Source: Dendrophyllia cribrosa (Eukaryota > Cnidaria > Anthozoa > Scleractinia > Dendrophylliidae). Taken from it: a DNA stretch of 64,000 nucleotides. Where the stretch lies: contig JAJLRJ010000013.1 in the NCBI GenBank assembly GCA_024195265.1, forward strand, positions 11,270,832 through 11,334,831, given 5' to 3'. The notes below the pieces were generated by a model. The model was not told the origin of the DNA, ran no database searches, and was given only the letters and a program-made list of their open reading frames with translations. Position numbers and translations under genes: made by a program. Shown here one piece after another: positions 1 through 15,000 of this stretch (the stretch's first letter is position 1; each line of letters starts with the position of its first letter).

Positions 1-2
1 AG

Positions 3-3000
3 GCGCAGTTCACCAATGTCCCTTGGGATGCAAATTCCATTGCAGTTTTTCGGTTGTATCTGCAGCCAGGCGATTTCACAACAGCTGGTAATTCCACAGC
101 GCCGGTGGGTAATCTTTTGGACGAAAGCAGACTAGCGGCATGGACTGCGTTACCGCTAGCATTGACCACAGGCTCACATGCATCCAGACGTAGTCGACAA
201 TCGCGAGGTATTTTTAGTTAATACATTAATGCTGTATGTCTTTGGCTTGATACATTTACGTTGTTCCATAAGTTGCGCAGAGAACTGTGGATTGTAAGAA
301 GGTAATACATATTGCGTCATTACAAAACAAGGAATCGAACCATTTTGTCCCCTCTTGGAGTTGCGATTAATAGCATAATGTTTCTTCCACCTCAATCGCC
401 AATGTTTGTGCATTATATACATTACAATGTATAAAGTTAACATTACTGTGATAAAAGAGGATAAAACAACAAATAACTCACTGCAGAAACTACAACTACA
501 TCGTGATTAAAGAGTTAGTTACTTTAAATATCCTAGAACAATCTCAGAACAGCTTGAATTCTTGTGCTTTTTTTTCTTCTTCTTATAGACAGTCGAGGTG
601 GAGCATCACGTCTTAATGTCGGATCGCACAATCTTCCACTCTTTTTTCCTCCTGTTGTAGAAGTTCCTAACATTCCATTACGGGTAAGAGACCAGATGTT
701 TCATTCATTGTAATTGCAAGGAAGTCTATCTGTTGTGTTTGCAATGTTTTTTTGCAAAGTCCAAGAACTAATTACCGTGTTTCAGTATATTGTATTGCAA
801 ATAGTTCAACTGGTCATTTCGCTTCGCCCGTATTAAATGTATTATCTATTATTTTAGGGCCCTTATCCGGAGCAGTGGGCTTCTTTTGGAGATGCTTTGT
901 TGAAGATCAGCCTTTTTTCGTCAGTTGACTTTCCACCAGAGAGGCCCAGCTCTCCGGAGGAATTTCTGCTTGAAAATGACCTTCCTGAGGTAAGAAAAAA
1001 AACTTTTCTCTAAACCCTTGGCTACATTAGCCGATTTTGTGGTGAAAGTACAGGTTCTAAACCTGGGCAAAATCAGGGTAGATCTTGTCGGGCCATCTGA
1101 TCGCTGCACAATAGCCGACTTCATATCGGCGGGCTAAATATCTGCAAAGGTGCCTGGAATACAGACAAGTCTAGGGCAAGATCGCGAAATGTCGTGCAAT
1201 ATTGACATTATTGCAGAACAATGTTTGTCAATATTGAGAGTGTGGTTCAGGGTAACAACGTACTTGGATGTGCCAATGCATGTGCCAAATAAATCCTTTG
1301 AATATCACAACATATATGCTATACACGTTAATATACTAATTTAGATCGGTTTGTTTTACATCGAGCTGTGCTGTGCGCGCGCAAATCACGCCATCATAAT
1401 TTTGAAAAACGTTTTGCGCTAAAAACTCAAACGCTTGCGTTATTTACTCATTTTCTCAACGTTTGTAACATTTCGAACACTTCGAAAAGGTGTTCTTGAG
1501 TGTTTGAAAATTTGCTAAAATAGTTATTCTTCTCGGATTTGCCGGATATGAGCAGTGTATAACCAACTCGGCACTACGCTAAATAACCTCTATATATACA
1601 ACATATTCTTAAGGACTGGCCATTTGAAGAGTTGTGTCGACAGTCACAGCGACCTAGAGATAGAAACCATAATATTTTCTATGTGGTATTGTGATTTTTT
1701 CATTCGTTTGTTTTCCAGAATGTGTGGATTAAGAATGGCAGACCTTCTATTCTGACAGAGGAGTTTGAAGAAGGGAATGGTTTCGATATGTATATAGACG
1801 GGGCTCGTTTCCTTCCAGACAGTGTAACTGTCTCAAAGGTGAGCAGTCAACTCTTTGTTTTTACCGACGTCATCAAAGTTCTAAAATTTAAAGGGGCATT
1901 GTCACGCAGATTTTGCTGTGTTTTGGTCAAAATACACTAAACGTATGACAAAGTATCTTTGCTCAAACATGAAATTGCTTTTACAACACCAAGAAGATAA
2001 TATCAAGTGATTTCTTCAAGGAAGAACAAACCATAATAAGTTTTCTGCGATTTTTCCACGACTCTTGGGAGGAACTTGAAAAAATTGGCCAATTTTTTCA
2101 AGTTGCAATCCATTTCGATCCTGGCCATCCGCAGCCAAAGATAACGAATACTAGTTTCTGTGCACTGGTAGAGTATTTGTTAACAAAACTGGACCATTAT
2201 TTTAAGGTTTCCATTGAAGCAAATATGTTTTTTGGCTTTTCAAAGTGATACTAAGAATAGGTGACAGTGTCCCTTTAAACAACCTATTCTACTGACACGG
2301 TTCGTCGTGCCAAGTTTCATGACAATACATTACATTGCTTTGGAGATAAAGCATTTTAAACAAAAACAAGTATTTTTCACGCAGTTTGTAGACTTTTCCA
2401 AAGCGAGGAGGTTGTTGAATCTTTGAACTGAACAAAAACAGTTATAAAAAAAAATAGCTGTATTTTATGCAAATTGGGCTGCCATGTTGGTCTACCAAAG
2501 TGGTACACCAAATTGACGGACGCATCATACAAAGTTTGCCAAGTCGTTTCATTTAACATTCTCTGCAACATCTTATCTATGGTTGTTGCTCTCAAAACCA
2601 GAACAACAATCTGCTTACGCAGATGAACACGATCTAATAAATAGCTTCTCGGTGGTCGACTAGGTAAGAGAGAACTTTGGAAAGGCTGATGTCAGTATTT
2701 GGTGTTTCGTTTCGGTATAGCCTTAAATGACTGACAGAGTTTTCCACCGCTTCTTTCTAGGTGGCCGGGAGAGTACTGGACAAGAACTACACGAGGTATA
2801 TAATTAACAACTATTCACCGAAGTGGAGGTGGGTAGTGGTGGAAAATATGACGATCTAAGTTGTTGTCAGAGGCCACTGCCTTTTCCATCGTTTGTTTTC
2901 GGACTGAAAACATGCAGCAATTCAAAGAGATATGACGAGGTAGAATCAACGATGGAAACGCGCTAACTTGTTCCAAAGTGTATCCGGTCCTTTGATCGCC

Positions 3001-6000
3001 TTATGATTTTAAGAAGCAATCGCATTGATTATTGTGGTATGTTTTGAAGGGGCTGAAGTGGGAGTAAATTGTTAAAGTGCCTCTAACCGTAAATACATAT
3101 TTTTAGAATCAACTCTGCGTACATTGAATAGTTGAATAACATTTTGTAAATTTTAATCTTTACTACTCACTAACGCGACGTTCAAAACAAGAAATATTTT
3201 ACCATTCAACTATTCAATGTACACAGACTTGATTCTGAAAATATGTATTTAAAGAACGAAAACATCAAAGACCAGGGTAATATTGTGGAGAATTTGAATC
3301 AGTTTTGAATGCAAAGTTGACGCTTGTCATGGGTCGGACTAGCTTAATTTTGTTTACAACAAACATATCCTGTTTTGTAAAAATAACAATTTATTTATGT
3401 TGTGTAGGATCGGTAATGACATTGACGTGCAAGCTGAGCTCGACTCCGATATCTACAACCCAGAGTACAACGCCAGAATAGAATACCGGGAACCAGTCTT
3501 CCCTCCATCCAGCACCCTTATGTTAAAACTCTACACTGTAGACATGATATCAAAGAATCTCTGCTGCATGGGATATGGATTTTTACCCATTTTTATTGAG
3601 GTTGGAACAACAAATCAGCCTTCCGTTAGCAGTTCAGGCCCGAAGGTTGGTCTCAACACTCCTACTTTGTATTTGTTTCATACTTGTCCAATACTCTGAC
3701 AAATTTATGCATAGCATTGTACTGTAATACATTATGCTGTATTGTGCCGCTCTAGAATTTAAACTATTGTTATGGTCATACAATGCAATACAATGCTATG
3801 CATAAATTTGTCCGAGTATTGGACAACCCTCATTTGTTTCACTTTGGCCTCATAGAATCCTGACTGCGAACACCGATTCCTCTTTCCCAATACTCACAGC
3901 ATAAACAATATATATTTCCAGCTACTAGATTTATAACTACCGTATTTCCTCGAATAATAGCCAGGGGCCATTATTAATATGTTCACTCCAAAAGAGGGCA
4001 ATAATTCGAGGAAAGGCGATTAATCGAGGGAGGCGATTATTTCAAATATTGCTCACTGGAAGTGCTAAGGTGCTAATGTGCTAATTAGAGAGCGCCATGA
4101 AATAAAGGAAAAAGTCAAATACACGAACGTCACTATAGAAAAACTATATGAAACCTGTGCTTTTGCAACTTTTCTGTAATTGTAATGACTGTTTCCTATA
4201 CAAGAAGTGAATTTTTAACTTGACTGGGATGATGTGGAAGAAAGGGGAAGGGATGGGGGACGATTAATCGAGGGAGGCCATTATTTCAAATATTACCAAA
4301 GAGGGGCGATTATTCGAGCTGGGGGGAGGCAATTAATCAAGGGACGGCCATTATTCGAGGAAATATGGTAATTATAAATTGGTCAAAAAACACTGATTGT
4401 TCAATTGTATCTCGATAAAGCATGTGCATGATGTAAGGCGCGTGCGTTGTCAAGTTATAATGCACTAATAATACGTCATCAGTATGATCGCGCGCAGATC
4501 ACAGGACATTTTACAAAGGAAATAGTAAACTTGTTCCCCGTGCATTGTTGAGTTGGATTGAGGCAAAAAGCACCATAAGCACTACTCCAGAAGTAAGATA
4601 ATCACTCGCCCACTTCTCTTGATTTTTTTCTTTTTTTCTTGAAAATGACGTTTCTATTTAGTTAAAGCTCGTTATTGCTAAACAATTTAATTAAAAAGCT
4701 GTTATGTTTTAGGTGGCTTTAAACGAAGGCTGTCATCAGATACGGATATATGGTGGCAGCCCAGACCTCACTCAACCTTTACACGAAAGTATAACTCAAA
4801 GCCTATCGTAAGTATAGCCACACTTCATATCGCTGCTTGTTTTCATCGCCATGGGCTGTTTTCACACAAAAAATGAAAAGAATAGAGAAAAAGAAAACGT
4901 CGTCGTTATTACTCTCATCATCGTCGTCATCATCATCGTCATCATCAGCATCATCATCACCATCACCAACATCATCATCATCATAATCATCATCATCACC
5001 ATCATCGTCATCACCATCATCATTCATCATCGTCAACATTATCATCGTTATCATCAGCATCATCATCATCATCACCATCATCATCAACATCATCGTCCTC
5101 CTCCTCCTCATCTTCATCACTATTATTTCCTGTGTTCGTCATCGCCATCATTATTTTCATCATTGCTTGGCCATCGCTTTTTGTAAGAGTTTTTTTAAGA
5201 TATGACCGTTTGAAAAACTTCAGTGATAATCGATTCGAATTTTTGATAGTAGTATGCCAATGGGATTACTAACTGCTAAAAATTACCGTCACTGTACTTG
5301 ACATTTACTTTAGGACAATGATTTTAGCTATTCTTTTGCTTTACCAGCCCCGTGCCCTGTGCCAGTTTATTGCTAAGGATTGTTCAAGCAGCTTGTCATC
5401 CTAATGGAAGACCAAAAGAGGTACATGATTGTTTGTTCCTTGTTTTGTTTGTTTGTTTGTTGATTTTTTGTTGTTGTTTTTGGTCTTTAACTAACTTCGG
5501 TAAACTGTAAAACAAAGTTGGTTGAGTGACCATCGGAAGCTGGTATTGTTATTCGGCGAAATTTTACAAACCATTGCAGTTATATTTAGTTGTTCGTTTA
5601 CTGATTCGAAGCTTTCTTTTTATTGCGAGATAAGGGAAGCAAATTAGTCCAGTAACTGCGAGGTGTGTGGTCAGAACTTTACATCACGATTGGCCTCACC
5701 AGTCACTATTGTACACATCAAACGCATTGAGATCCTTCGGGATCTACAGCTCTCCTCCTCTACGCACATTTTTTTTTTTGCCAATAATAAGTTAAATTTT
5801 ATTGAATAAAGTCAGGTTTTCACTAAGCAGAAACAGAAGCATATACGTCAAGTGAAAACGAAATTTAACATGAGCATAAGATTGATCCTTATATTTATTC
5901 TCGCGCTAAAGGCCCTGTCACACTATTGCGTATGAGAGAAACGTATGAGTTGCGTATGGAAATTCATAAAATAATTTTCATCCGCACAAAATGACCAGCT

Positions 6001-9000
6001 TACTTGACCTATGAGTAACGTACCTCTAGCGTAACTCTCGCGTATTCAGCGTATGCCTAGCGTATAAACCATACGTCCGAATACGCACAAAATTTTTAAG
6101 CATGCTTTAAAAAATGTTTCTGCCTCGCCGTATGCCAGCGTATGTCACCGTATGCGACCATGCTTGAAACGTATACAACCTATGCCTAACGTACCCCTAG
6201 CGTATGACAGCGTATACCAGCGTATGAGTGATATTTTTCATACACTGGCATACGCCAGTACGATACGCAATAGTGTGACAGGGCCATAACGCTGCTTATA
6301 TCGGGTCCGTTTTTACTAGACACAAAGCGCTGTTATGCTTTTGCTTATACTTATGCATGGGCTAATGCTTACATGCTTATGTCGATAGAGAATACCAGGC
6401 TTAATTATGAAAGTTGTTGCCATCTTTGTACAGGCGGCGGAGTTCCGTGAAACAGAATGGGAAGCCGAAGGGATCTTTCAACCAAAACCAAGTTATGCAG
6501 ATGGTAAGAAATACATTGCTCTGTCAGTGTTTTACGAGAACCTGTGTTGTGTGATGATACATCGTAAAATTCCGAAAATAGGACTTTCACGGGTTGAGAC
6601 TTTTGAGTCATTCTAGTGCTTTCGAGTATAGAAAAGTAAACATTAAGTACCAGAGTCAATGAAAAAAAAACTTGCTGAATCTACCATGGCAACAATATAT
6701 TCTTAACCCTCGGACATGCACGCATACTTACAATACTTACAATGGGGGGGGGGAGCTTGGATGCAACCCCTGTCTTGCGCTTTTGCGGTGTTACAATATT
6801 TCGGAAATATTTTACCTCTAAAAGATAGCCTGTGATGTGCTCTATAGGATAACGTAAACATTATGGGATATGGCGCTACTGGAGGTTCGTGACGTCATCC
6901 AAAATGGCCGACAATATGGCCGCCATCTGGATTTTACTTTTATCGGAAAAATGCGGAAATTGCAAATATTTGCACTTTAGAGTTGTACAATACTTTCCCC
7001 TCCCAATGTTAAATTTTGATACAATTAAACATTGTGCTGCTGTTGGTAGTGTTTTATTTGTTTTTTCACCGAAAAAAGGTGGAAAAACACGCATTTTTAT
7101 TCAAAAATGGCTTCTTATGATCTCATGCTTCTTATGACGTCATACATCGTCACCATAGCAACTTATTGTCGCCAAACTTTACCGAAATATGTCTCAAGGA
7201 TAAACGAACAGCTACTGTAAAATAATCGAGGAAAAACTGTAAGGGGTCTGTGTGTTAAGGTACGTGAATTACACGAGCATTGAGCCTAATTGTTGAGTTT
7301 TATGTTTGTCTGTTTGCAGGGGAATATTACTCCCTTTCATGTGAACCCTCTCTTGGCGAATGCCAGATATTCCACAGTATGATCAAGAGAAAACTTATCA
7401 GAATTCGGGAGGCAATCAAACTGATTGGTGATGGACAAGAACAGAAACTGAAGAAAGACGGGGTGATAGAAAGTTGGATCAAGGTAGTCCTTTCAAAATT
7501 TTTATTGTTAGAAAAACTAAAACAAGCGAACCACGCCAAACGAATGTACTGCTCAGTAGCTTTCATTCGAATGGCCACACTTTAGGATTTTATCCACAGA
7601 CTCAAGAGTTGGAACCACCTTATACAGCATAATAAACAATACCACAGTAAAGTACTGCTCAATAGCTTTCATTTGAATGGTCGCACTTTAGGACTTTGTC
7701 CACAGACTCAAAAGTTAGAACCACCTTGTACAGCATAACAAACAGTACCACAGGAAAGTACTGTTCAGTAGCTTTCGTTTAAATGGTCACACTTAATGAT
7801 TTTATCCACAGACTCAAAAGTTAGAACCACCTTGTACGGCATAATAAACAGTACCACAGGAAAGTACTGTTCAGTAACTTTCGTTTGAATGGTCACACTT
7901 TAGGATTTCATCCACAGACTCAAAAGTTAGAACCACCGGGAAGGACTGCTGAAGAGCTTTTATTCACATGGTCACAAAAGGTAGAACCACCTTGAGCAGC
8001 ATCATAACAAGCACAACAGGACTATGAAAGTACTGCTCAAAAGCTTTCATTGGGATCATGTAATGCACAGACTCAAAAGTTGTAATCTCCATGTACGTGA
8101 TAACTTTACCACTGAGAAGAACCAGCCTTTAATCTGTACATCCGAAAGATAGAACTTTGGGAAGCATGCTAAAGAGCACCACAGGAAAGAACTGCTCAAT
8201 AGCTTAATGTAAATGTCCACACTTTAAGATTTTATCATCACACTCAAAGGTTAGAACCACCTTTAACAGCATAATAAACAGTTTCACAGGAAAGTACTGC
8301 TCAGTAGCTTTCATTTGAATGGTCACACTTTAGCATTTCATCCACATAATCAAATGTTTGACCCCCCCCCCTCTGTACAGTTCAATAAAGAGAACCACTG
8401 AAAAGACCCGCTCAATAGCTTTCATCACAATGGTCACTCGTATCTCCAGCTGTCCCTTATTGTCCCCTTTCTTCATTGGCTACGTTGTTTAATTCACATT
8501 ATTTTATCTCCCGTGATACCAGACTCGACTCACTCGAAACATTGATGCTTTACCCGGAGACCTGGACCTTAGTTACATCGGACTATACCACGTGATGCAT
8601 GGATTAAAGGTAGAAATTTATCGAAAACCTTAATTTTTCTATGCATTTGGAATATTGCGACTATCTTTTGAGAGGAATAGTATTTGTATAAAAAGACGAC
8701 TGATTTAGCGTATGTTCACTCCAAACTTATAGTCGGACACTTGAAGGTTTTAAAGATGACACAGAAAAACGTTCAGATATAACGCGTTAGGCCACCAGAA
8801 GGCGTAAATAAAATAAAAGTAAACGGGACCCAGATTTATGGAGCCTTCTTAAGTTAATTCAGGGTGGAGTCCTATGATCCACAACTGTTGGCGCCTCACA
8901 TATGTCTGTAGAATCAAGTCACTAAGAGTGTTGCTATTCCCCCCTACCTCTACATGGAATGGTACTCCGAAGAACGGTTACGCCCTTTTGTGTAGCCTGA

Positions 9001-12000
9001 GAGAGAAAGCGGCGAACAACAAGTTTCTTTCATTAAAAACAACGCGATACCAAACACCGGAACTCAAACCCCCCACCCTCAGATCGAGGGCCCGACGCGA
9101 AACCAAAATACTATGTATTTTTTTGTAACGATAGATTTTTACATTGCAATAAAAATTAGGACACCTCATTACCTAGGAAAGCGTCATGAATTCGGCCCGC
9201 GGATCTTATAATCAAATGACACATGAAGTGAATTAATAGTTAATCAAGTTGATTGGTACCCTTACACTTTTTTTTACTTTTGCAGATCTCCGTGGATGCC
9301 GCGCAGAATTTACTATGGACCAATTTTACGATGGCAACTTACTGTTTGTCGCCTCCTGGATCATTTTACAAGGTGACTTGAAGCACTCACCTATTTCTAG
9401 CCTACGGGTAGCCTTCTCCTTTCCTAAAACAAATCGCAATAAAGGAATGGCTAATATGTGCAATGCTTTTGGCCTTTGATGGCGAGTTCCCAGTGTTTAT
9501 TGTGCCTATGCAACTTACTTTACATGAGCATTGGTAGACCAGGCCTCGGTTATTAAAAGGGTGGATACCTTTTATTTTTTTAACAACTTTTTTTGGATTA
9601 ACTACAAAATAGCCTACTTACAAACACACGCAAAGAATACAGATAAACAAAGATTACTTCAACATACGCATACGAGGCGCGAACGGAACATTAGTACCCA
9701 TGCGCGGCACCTCCCCGTAGAGATTACGAAAAAAAGTAACAATATACAAAATAAGGATATGCTAATGTAGAAATCTAAAAGTTAAAAATCATCGTGGCAA
9801 GGAAAGGTTCTTACTGTTGACTACGTACAGGTCTTATCAACATAGAAAACGGATAAAAAAAAGTGTAAAGTAAGGACGTAAAAGAAAATTCTTAAATTAA
9901 GAAACACTGGATAAACCACTAGGATGAGCTACTTTACAAACACAACGTACTGCGTCAACAATGTTTCTTAATGTTTAAAGCATTAACTAAGTGCATGGGA
10001 ACTGATAAAGGTAAACAACGGCGGCGAGGTCGTCTATAATGACAAGGTGAACATCTATGACATAACGTGCCGATGACGTATGCACATATATTTTTTGGTA
10101 TGCAACGTGAAGTTTGCTTTTGATGATCAATACTTGTTATTCCTTATCTTCACTGCAATTCACAGGGCACAAGAGAGGACCCTTTAAGCTTTGTAACAAG
10201 ACAACTGTTCTCAAGTAGTGTGGCGTCACCTGTCTGGCGTGAAGGACCTAAGGTTAGTTAGCTAAAAGGTCTTGGTCATATCTTTTCTCGTCTAAAAATG
10301 ACCATTTTACAGCGTCAATAACTTTTATAGTAAGTGAAAAATCTCAAGCAAAACATTAATGAACAGACTCAAAACTTGCAATCCCCATGTACGTGATAAA
10401 CTTTATCACTAAGAGGTACTACTCAACAGCGTTAAAGTGAATGGTTACATTTTATGATTTTATCTGCAAACCCAAAAGAAAAGAACTACCTTGTAAAGAA
10501 TGACTCTCAACTTCGAGTCCAAGAACGTACTTTTTTTACACCCTCGTTTTTGTGATGATTTTTTCTCACTTTTGTAAAGCACCTTACAACTTTTGGATTT
10601 TGGCGCTATAGAAATTGTCATTGTATAATTGTAATTGTAATATTCGTCGCACCGTATCCCGGTTATTTCCCCATAAATAGCTCGTATTTCTTTAAAGAAA
10701 AGATTTGTTCCAATATTCCATAACCCTTTGCACCTTCTTTTGCTTGCTTGTATTTTTATCTGCGTTTGTTTTTGCATCACTAGTGTAAATGATGCTTATA
10801 CTTTAATGAATAACTCAAACTCACTGAATGTATTCGATAACGATATAAAAAGGACTACTAAGCAATTCAACATAAAACTTTGAAAACTTTGACAACGATG
10901 CTTTTGTTTTGTCTTCAGGTTTTTCCCCGTCGTACGTACCATAGGTTCATGGTGATTATTATCCATTTACACGAGTTAGCACTGGATACAAGTCAGAATA
11001 AAACAAAGTACAGTTTACAAGGACAGGTACGAATGACCACGCCCTTTAGTGTTCATTGACCTCGTAGCTGCCAGAATCAAACCTTGAATCGTTTATTGCT
11101 GTGCTCTCTGTTGAGTCTGTGGACGAAATCAAACTATTGAGCAGTACTTTCCTGTGGTACTTTTTATTATGCTCTGCAAGGTGGTACTACATTTTTCAGT
11201 CTGGATAAAATCCTAATGTGTGACCATTCAAATGAAAGCTATCGCACAGTAATTTCCTATGGTACTGGTTATTATGCTGTACAAGGTGGTTCCAACTTTT
11301 GAGTCTGTAAATGAAATCCTAAAGTGTGACCATTCAAATGGAAGCTACTGAGCAGTACTTTCCTGTGGTACTGGTTATTATGATGTACAAGATGGTTTCA
11401 ACTTTTGAGTCTGCGGATGAAATCCTAAAGTGTGACCATTCTAATGAAAGCTATCGCCCAGTACTTTCCAGTGGTACTGTACTGGTTATTATGCTGTACA
11501 AGGTGGTTCCAACTTTTGAGTCTGTAAATGGAATCCTAAAGTGAGACCATTCAAATGAAAGCTCTTGAACAGTACATTCCTATGGAACTGTTTTTTATGC
11601 TGTACAAGGTGGTTCTAACTTTTGAGTCTGTGGATGGAATCCTACAGGACCCTACAGTGTGACCATTCAAATGAAAGCTATTGAGCAGTACTTTTCTGTG
11701 GTACTGTTTATTATGCTGTACAAGGTGGTTCTAACTTTTGGGTCTGTGGATGGAATCCTACAGGACCCTACAGTGTGACCATTCAAATGAAAGCTATTGA
11801 GCAGTACTTTTCTGTGGTACTGTTTATTATGCTGTACAAGGTGGTTCTAACTTTTGGGTCTGTGGATGGAATCCTACAGGACCCTACAGTGTGACCATTC
11901 AAATGAAAGCTATTGAGCAGTACTTTCCTGTGGTACTGTTTATTATGCTGTGCAAGGTGCAGTTCCAACTTTTGAGTCTGTGGATGAAATCCTAACGTTG

Positions 12001-15000
12001 ACCACAAAAAGGCATTCAAATGAAAGCCATTGAGCAGTACTTTCATTTGGTACTGTTTATTATGTTGTATTACGGTGGTATTTACGTTTGAGTTTTTCTA
12101 TTTCTCCACCGTGCTACCATTCACATGAAAGCTACTGAGCAGTACTTTACTGTTGTGGTGCTTTTTTTTTTTTTGCTGTCGAAAATAGTTCTAACTTTTG
12201 AGTTTGTGAATGAAATCCTAAAGTTTGACCATTCACATGAAAGTATTGGGTAGTAATTTATCGTTTATTTTGCTCTTAAACGTTGTTCAAACTTTGAAGT
12301 CTGTGAAATATGTGGCCCTCAAATGAAAGCAATAGCAGTATACTTTACTTTTTTTTATAAAAGGTGGTTCTAACTTTCATATCTGTGGATGAAGTACGAA
12401 CTAAACAGACAAAATAACGGCTACTGAGCAAAGTCAAAATTTCACAACAATGGCAAATTTGATTTCTTGACTGCCTGTCAATAAATCAAATTTCTTGAAC
12501 TTTAATCCACTTTAATCCTTGCAATCATGCACTTTATCTGGACTACTGTCTGAGTTTGTGAGATGAGATCTACAATTAACCGATAGCGGCTGCCTGAGGT
12601 GTCGCCTTCATATGTGATGTGTGATATATAATGCCATTCGTTCATTTACAGGCTCGAACGTTGCTTCTTGTAGAGTTTCACGAACATCACCACTGTTTGG
12701 CTACCGCTATTAGGCTATTAGACTCAAAAGTTAACTCAGTATATTTCTTTGCAGGCTTGGACCGCTGTTCAAGTGTTTAACGAGGGCTATGTTTTGAGCG
12801 GCTCCTATCAGCTTCCTCTCTACGCCGGGGAACCCCCTGAGGTAGGATGTGAAACTTCGACTCTTGAATTTAGCATCGTGTTAAGCCTGCTTCACGCTAG
12901 CAACACAACAACATGACGGCGAGGTCACGCAAATGCAAAACACAACTCATATCGATGTTTTATGTCCCCAATGTGAACAACACAACATAACGACATAATA
13001 GGAACATAATGGCCGAATTCATATTCAATGTAAACAACACAACATAACGACATAATAGGAACATAATGGCCGAATTCATATTCGGGAAACTAGTCACAGA
13101 CGGAATTCCATCAGACAGAATACCGTCTGATATGAATTTAAGGACGGCGAAATCGTCTTCATGAGACTGCTTCTCAGTGACCTTGTTTTTGGGCGCCATT
13201 TTTTTTTTACCCAGAAACAGTTGCTGTCTTTCTAGTTCCAGTCTTTTCCAAGCGCATGCAAGCGCATAGCGCAAAGAAGTCGTCGTGATTTTCGCGTCTA
13301 ATATGAATTTAAGACAGTTTTCCGTCTAAGACGAGTTTCCCGTCTTATTTTTCCGTCGGTTTAGACGGAAAAATAGACGGATAAATTTGAGACAGGAAAC
13401 TCGTCCTTCACCGAATTCATATCAGACGAGTTTTCCGTCTGTAGACGAGTTTCCCGTCCAAGACGTTTTTCCGTCTCTAATATGAATTCGGCCAATAACA
13501 TAAACAAAGTGATCGTTGCTTTATGTCATATCCAAGTTCTTACGTCGTCATGTCGCAAGTGTGAATCAGGTCTACGAAAACTTCCACGTTTCAAGTGGAA
13601 ATTTTTCCGCTTATATGTTGGGATAAATGCTTAAGATTTAGCTCTTCGATGTTCAAAACAGCACTCTAGTGCTTGTTGTTGTTTTTGTTGTTGTTGTTTT
13701 ACAATATCCGTTCACATAGTTCCTTTAACGTCCATTAGTCCCCAAACGAGTACAGTCTTTTTTTTTTTATAAGAACGTCTAATTTTTGGGCATAGGCTGA
13801 GCTGGGGCTGCACGTTCTTAATATTTTGGCGATTTGAGCCTGAAAACGTTCTTAGCAGGTTCTTAAGGCCTGTGCAAACCAACGCAACATGTTGGCACAA
13901 CATCACCCAACATTGTTCAAACGATCGCAACATGTTGGGCAGTGTTACGTGAAACTGTGCAAACCGTGCAAACGAAAGAAATGTTGGCAGATGTTGGGCG
14001 AAAAGTTTGACCGATTTCAAACGTCACGCAACATGTGCCAACATCATGCAACATTGCCTAACATGGTGTACAAAGTGCCAACATGTTGAGTTCGTTTGCA
14101 CGGGTCTTAGGATAAATGGTAGTTCATTAATGTTCAGTAGTTCAGTAAATGGTAGTCATGAATAAGAAGAAAGAATTATAAGAGAAGTTCTACAAATTTG
14201 CTGATTATTGGACATGCTTGCTGTAAAAAATGGAAAAAGACTTGAATACATTTCTTATCTCATTTGTAAAACATAATGAATAAAGATGTTCTTAACTCTA
14301 TCTCAGCCTGGGTACGTTCTTGGCACGTTCTTAAATTTCAGGCCAATCTTAGTCTAAAAAAAGGTTTTTAAATAAAAGAAAAAGAGTGTACTTGCCAGAA
14401 AGTTAGCCTATGCCCCTGATTGATTAAAACGCCAGCGTTGTTATCAATCTGCGGCACAAAGGGTACACAAAGCTTACTAGTTTATACGTCCGATGACACT
14501 TAGTATTTCTCAATTGACAGGTTGTGATTAATTCTCTACAAAGCGATAGTTGCATCAATGTCCTAGCCAGCTTTCGGAGAAGAAAAATGGTAAGATTATA
14601 ATGTGCTGGTTCATCTTATAGTTCGGCGCCAAAGATTTGGCGGTCATTAAAATTGGCCTTACTAACCATATTGACGACCGAATTATCGTGGCTCCCTTCC
14701 CCGAGTTCAGATTTTGCGGAACATTTCTTCAATCGAAAGAAAATGCCTCTACATGAAACATATTTATAGATGTGTGCGGTTTCGAGAAAAAAAAATTGCA
14801 TGATAAAATTAACACCAATGAACTGTACAGTTATTTTACATATATTAAAAAAAAGTAGGCACGGTTATAAGTCTTTGGTTTCTACTTCCTGTCTTCCTCG
14901 TCACTTGTTTGTGTGTATTTTTGAATTCTACGTATTTTTGGTGGCGTACCTGAATGAGACTTTATTAACACTACAATGCAAACATAATGAATGAATCAAG

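Noticed and set aside
4803..5186. Open frames of 105 and 111 residues rich in Asp/Met or His/Ile
   Set aside because: Both are translations of an ATC microsatellite in an intron, on opposite strands.
11783..12046. 87-residue minus-strand open frame
   Set aside because: It repeats internally (KVLLNGFHLN / KVLLNSFHLN) because it lies in a ~105-bp satellite array.
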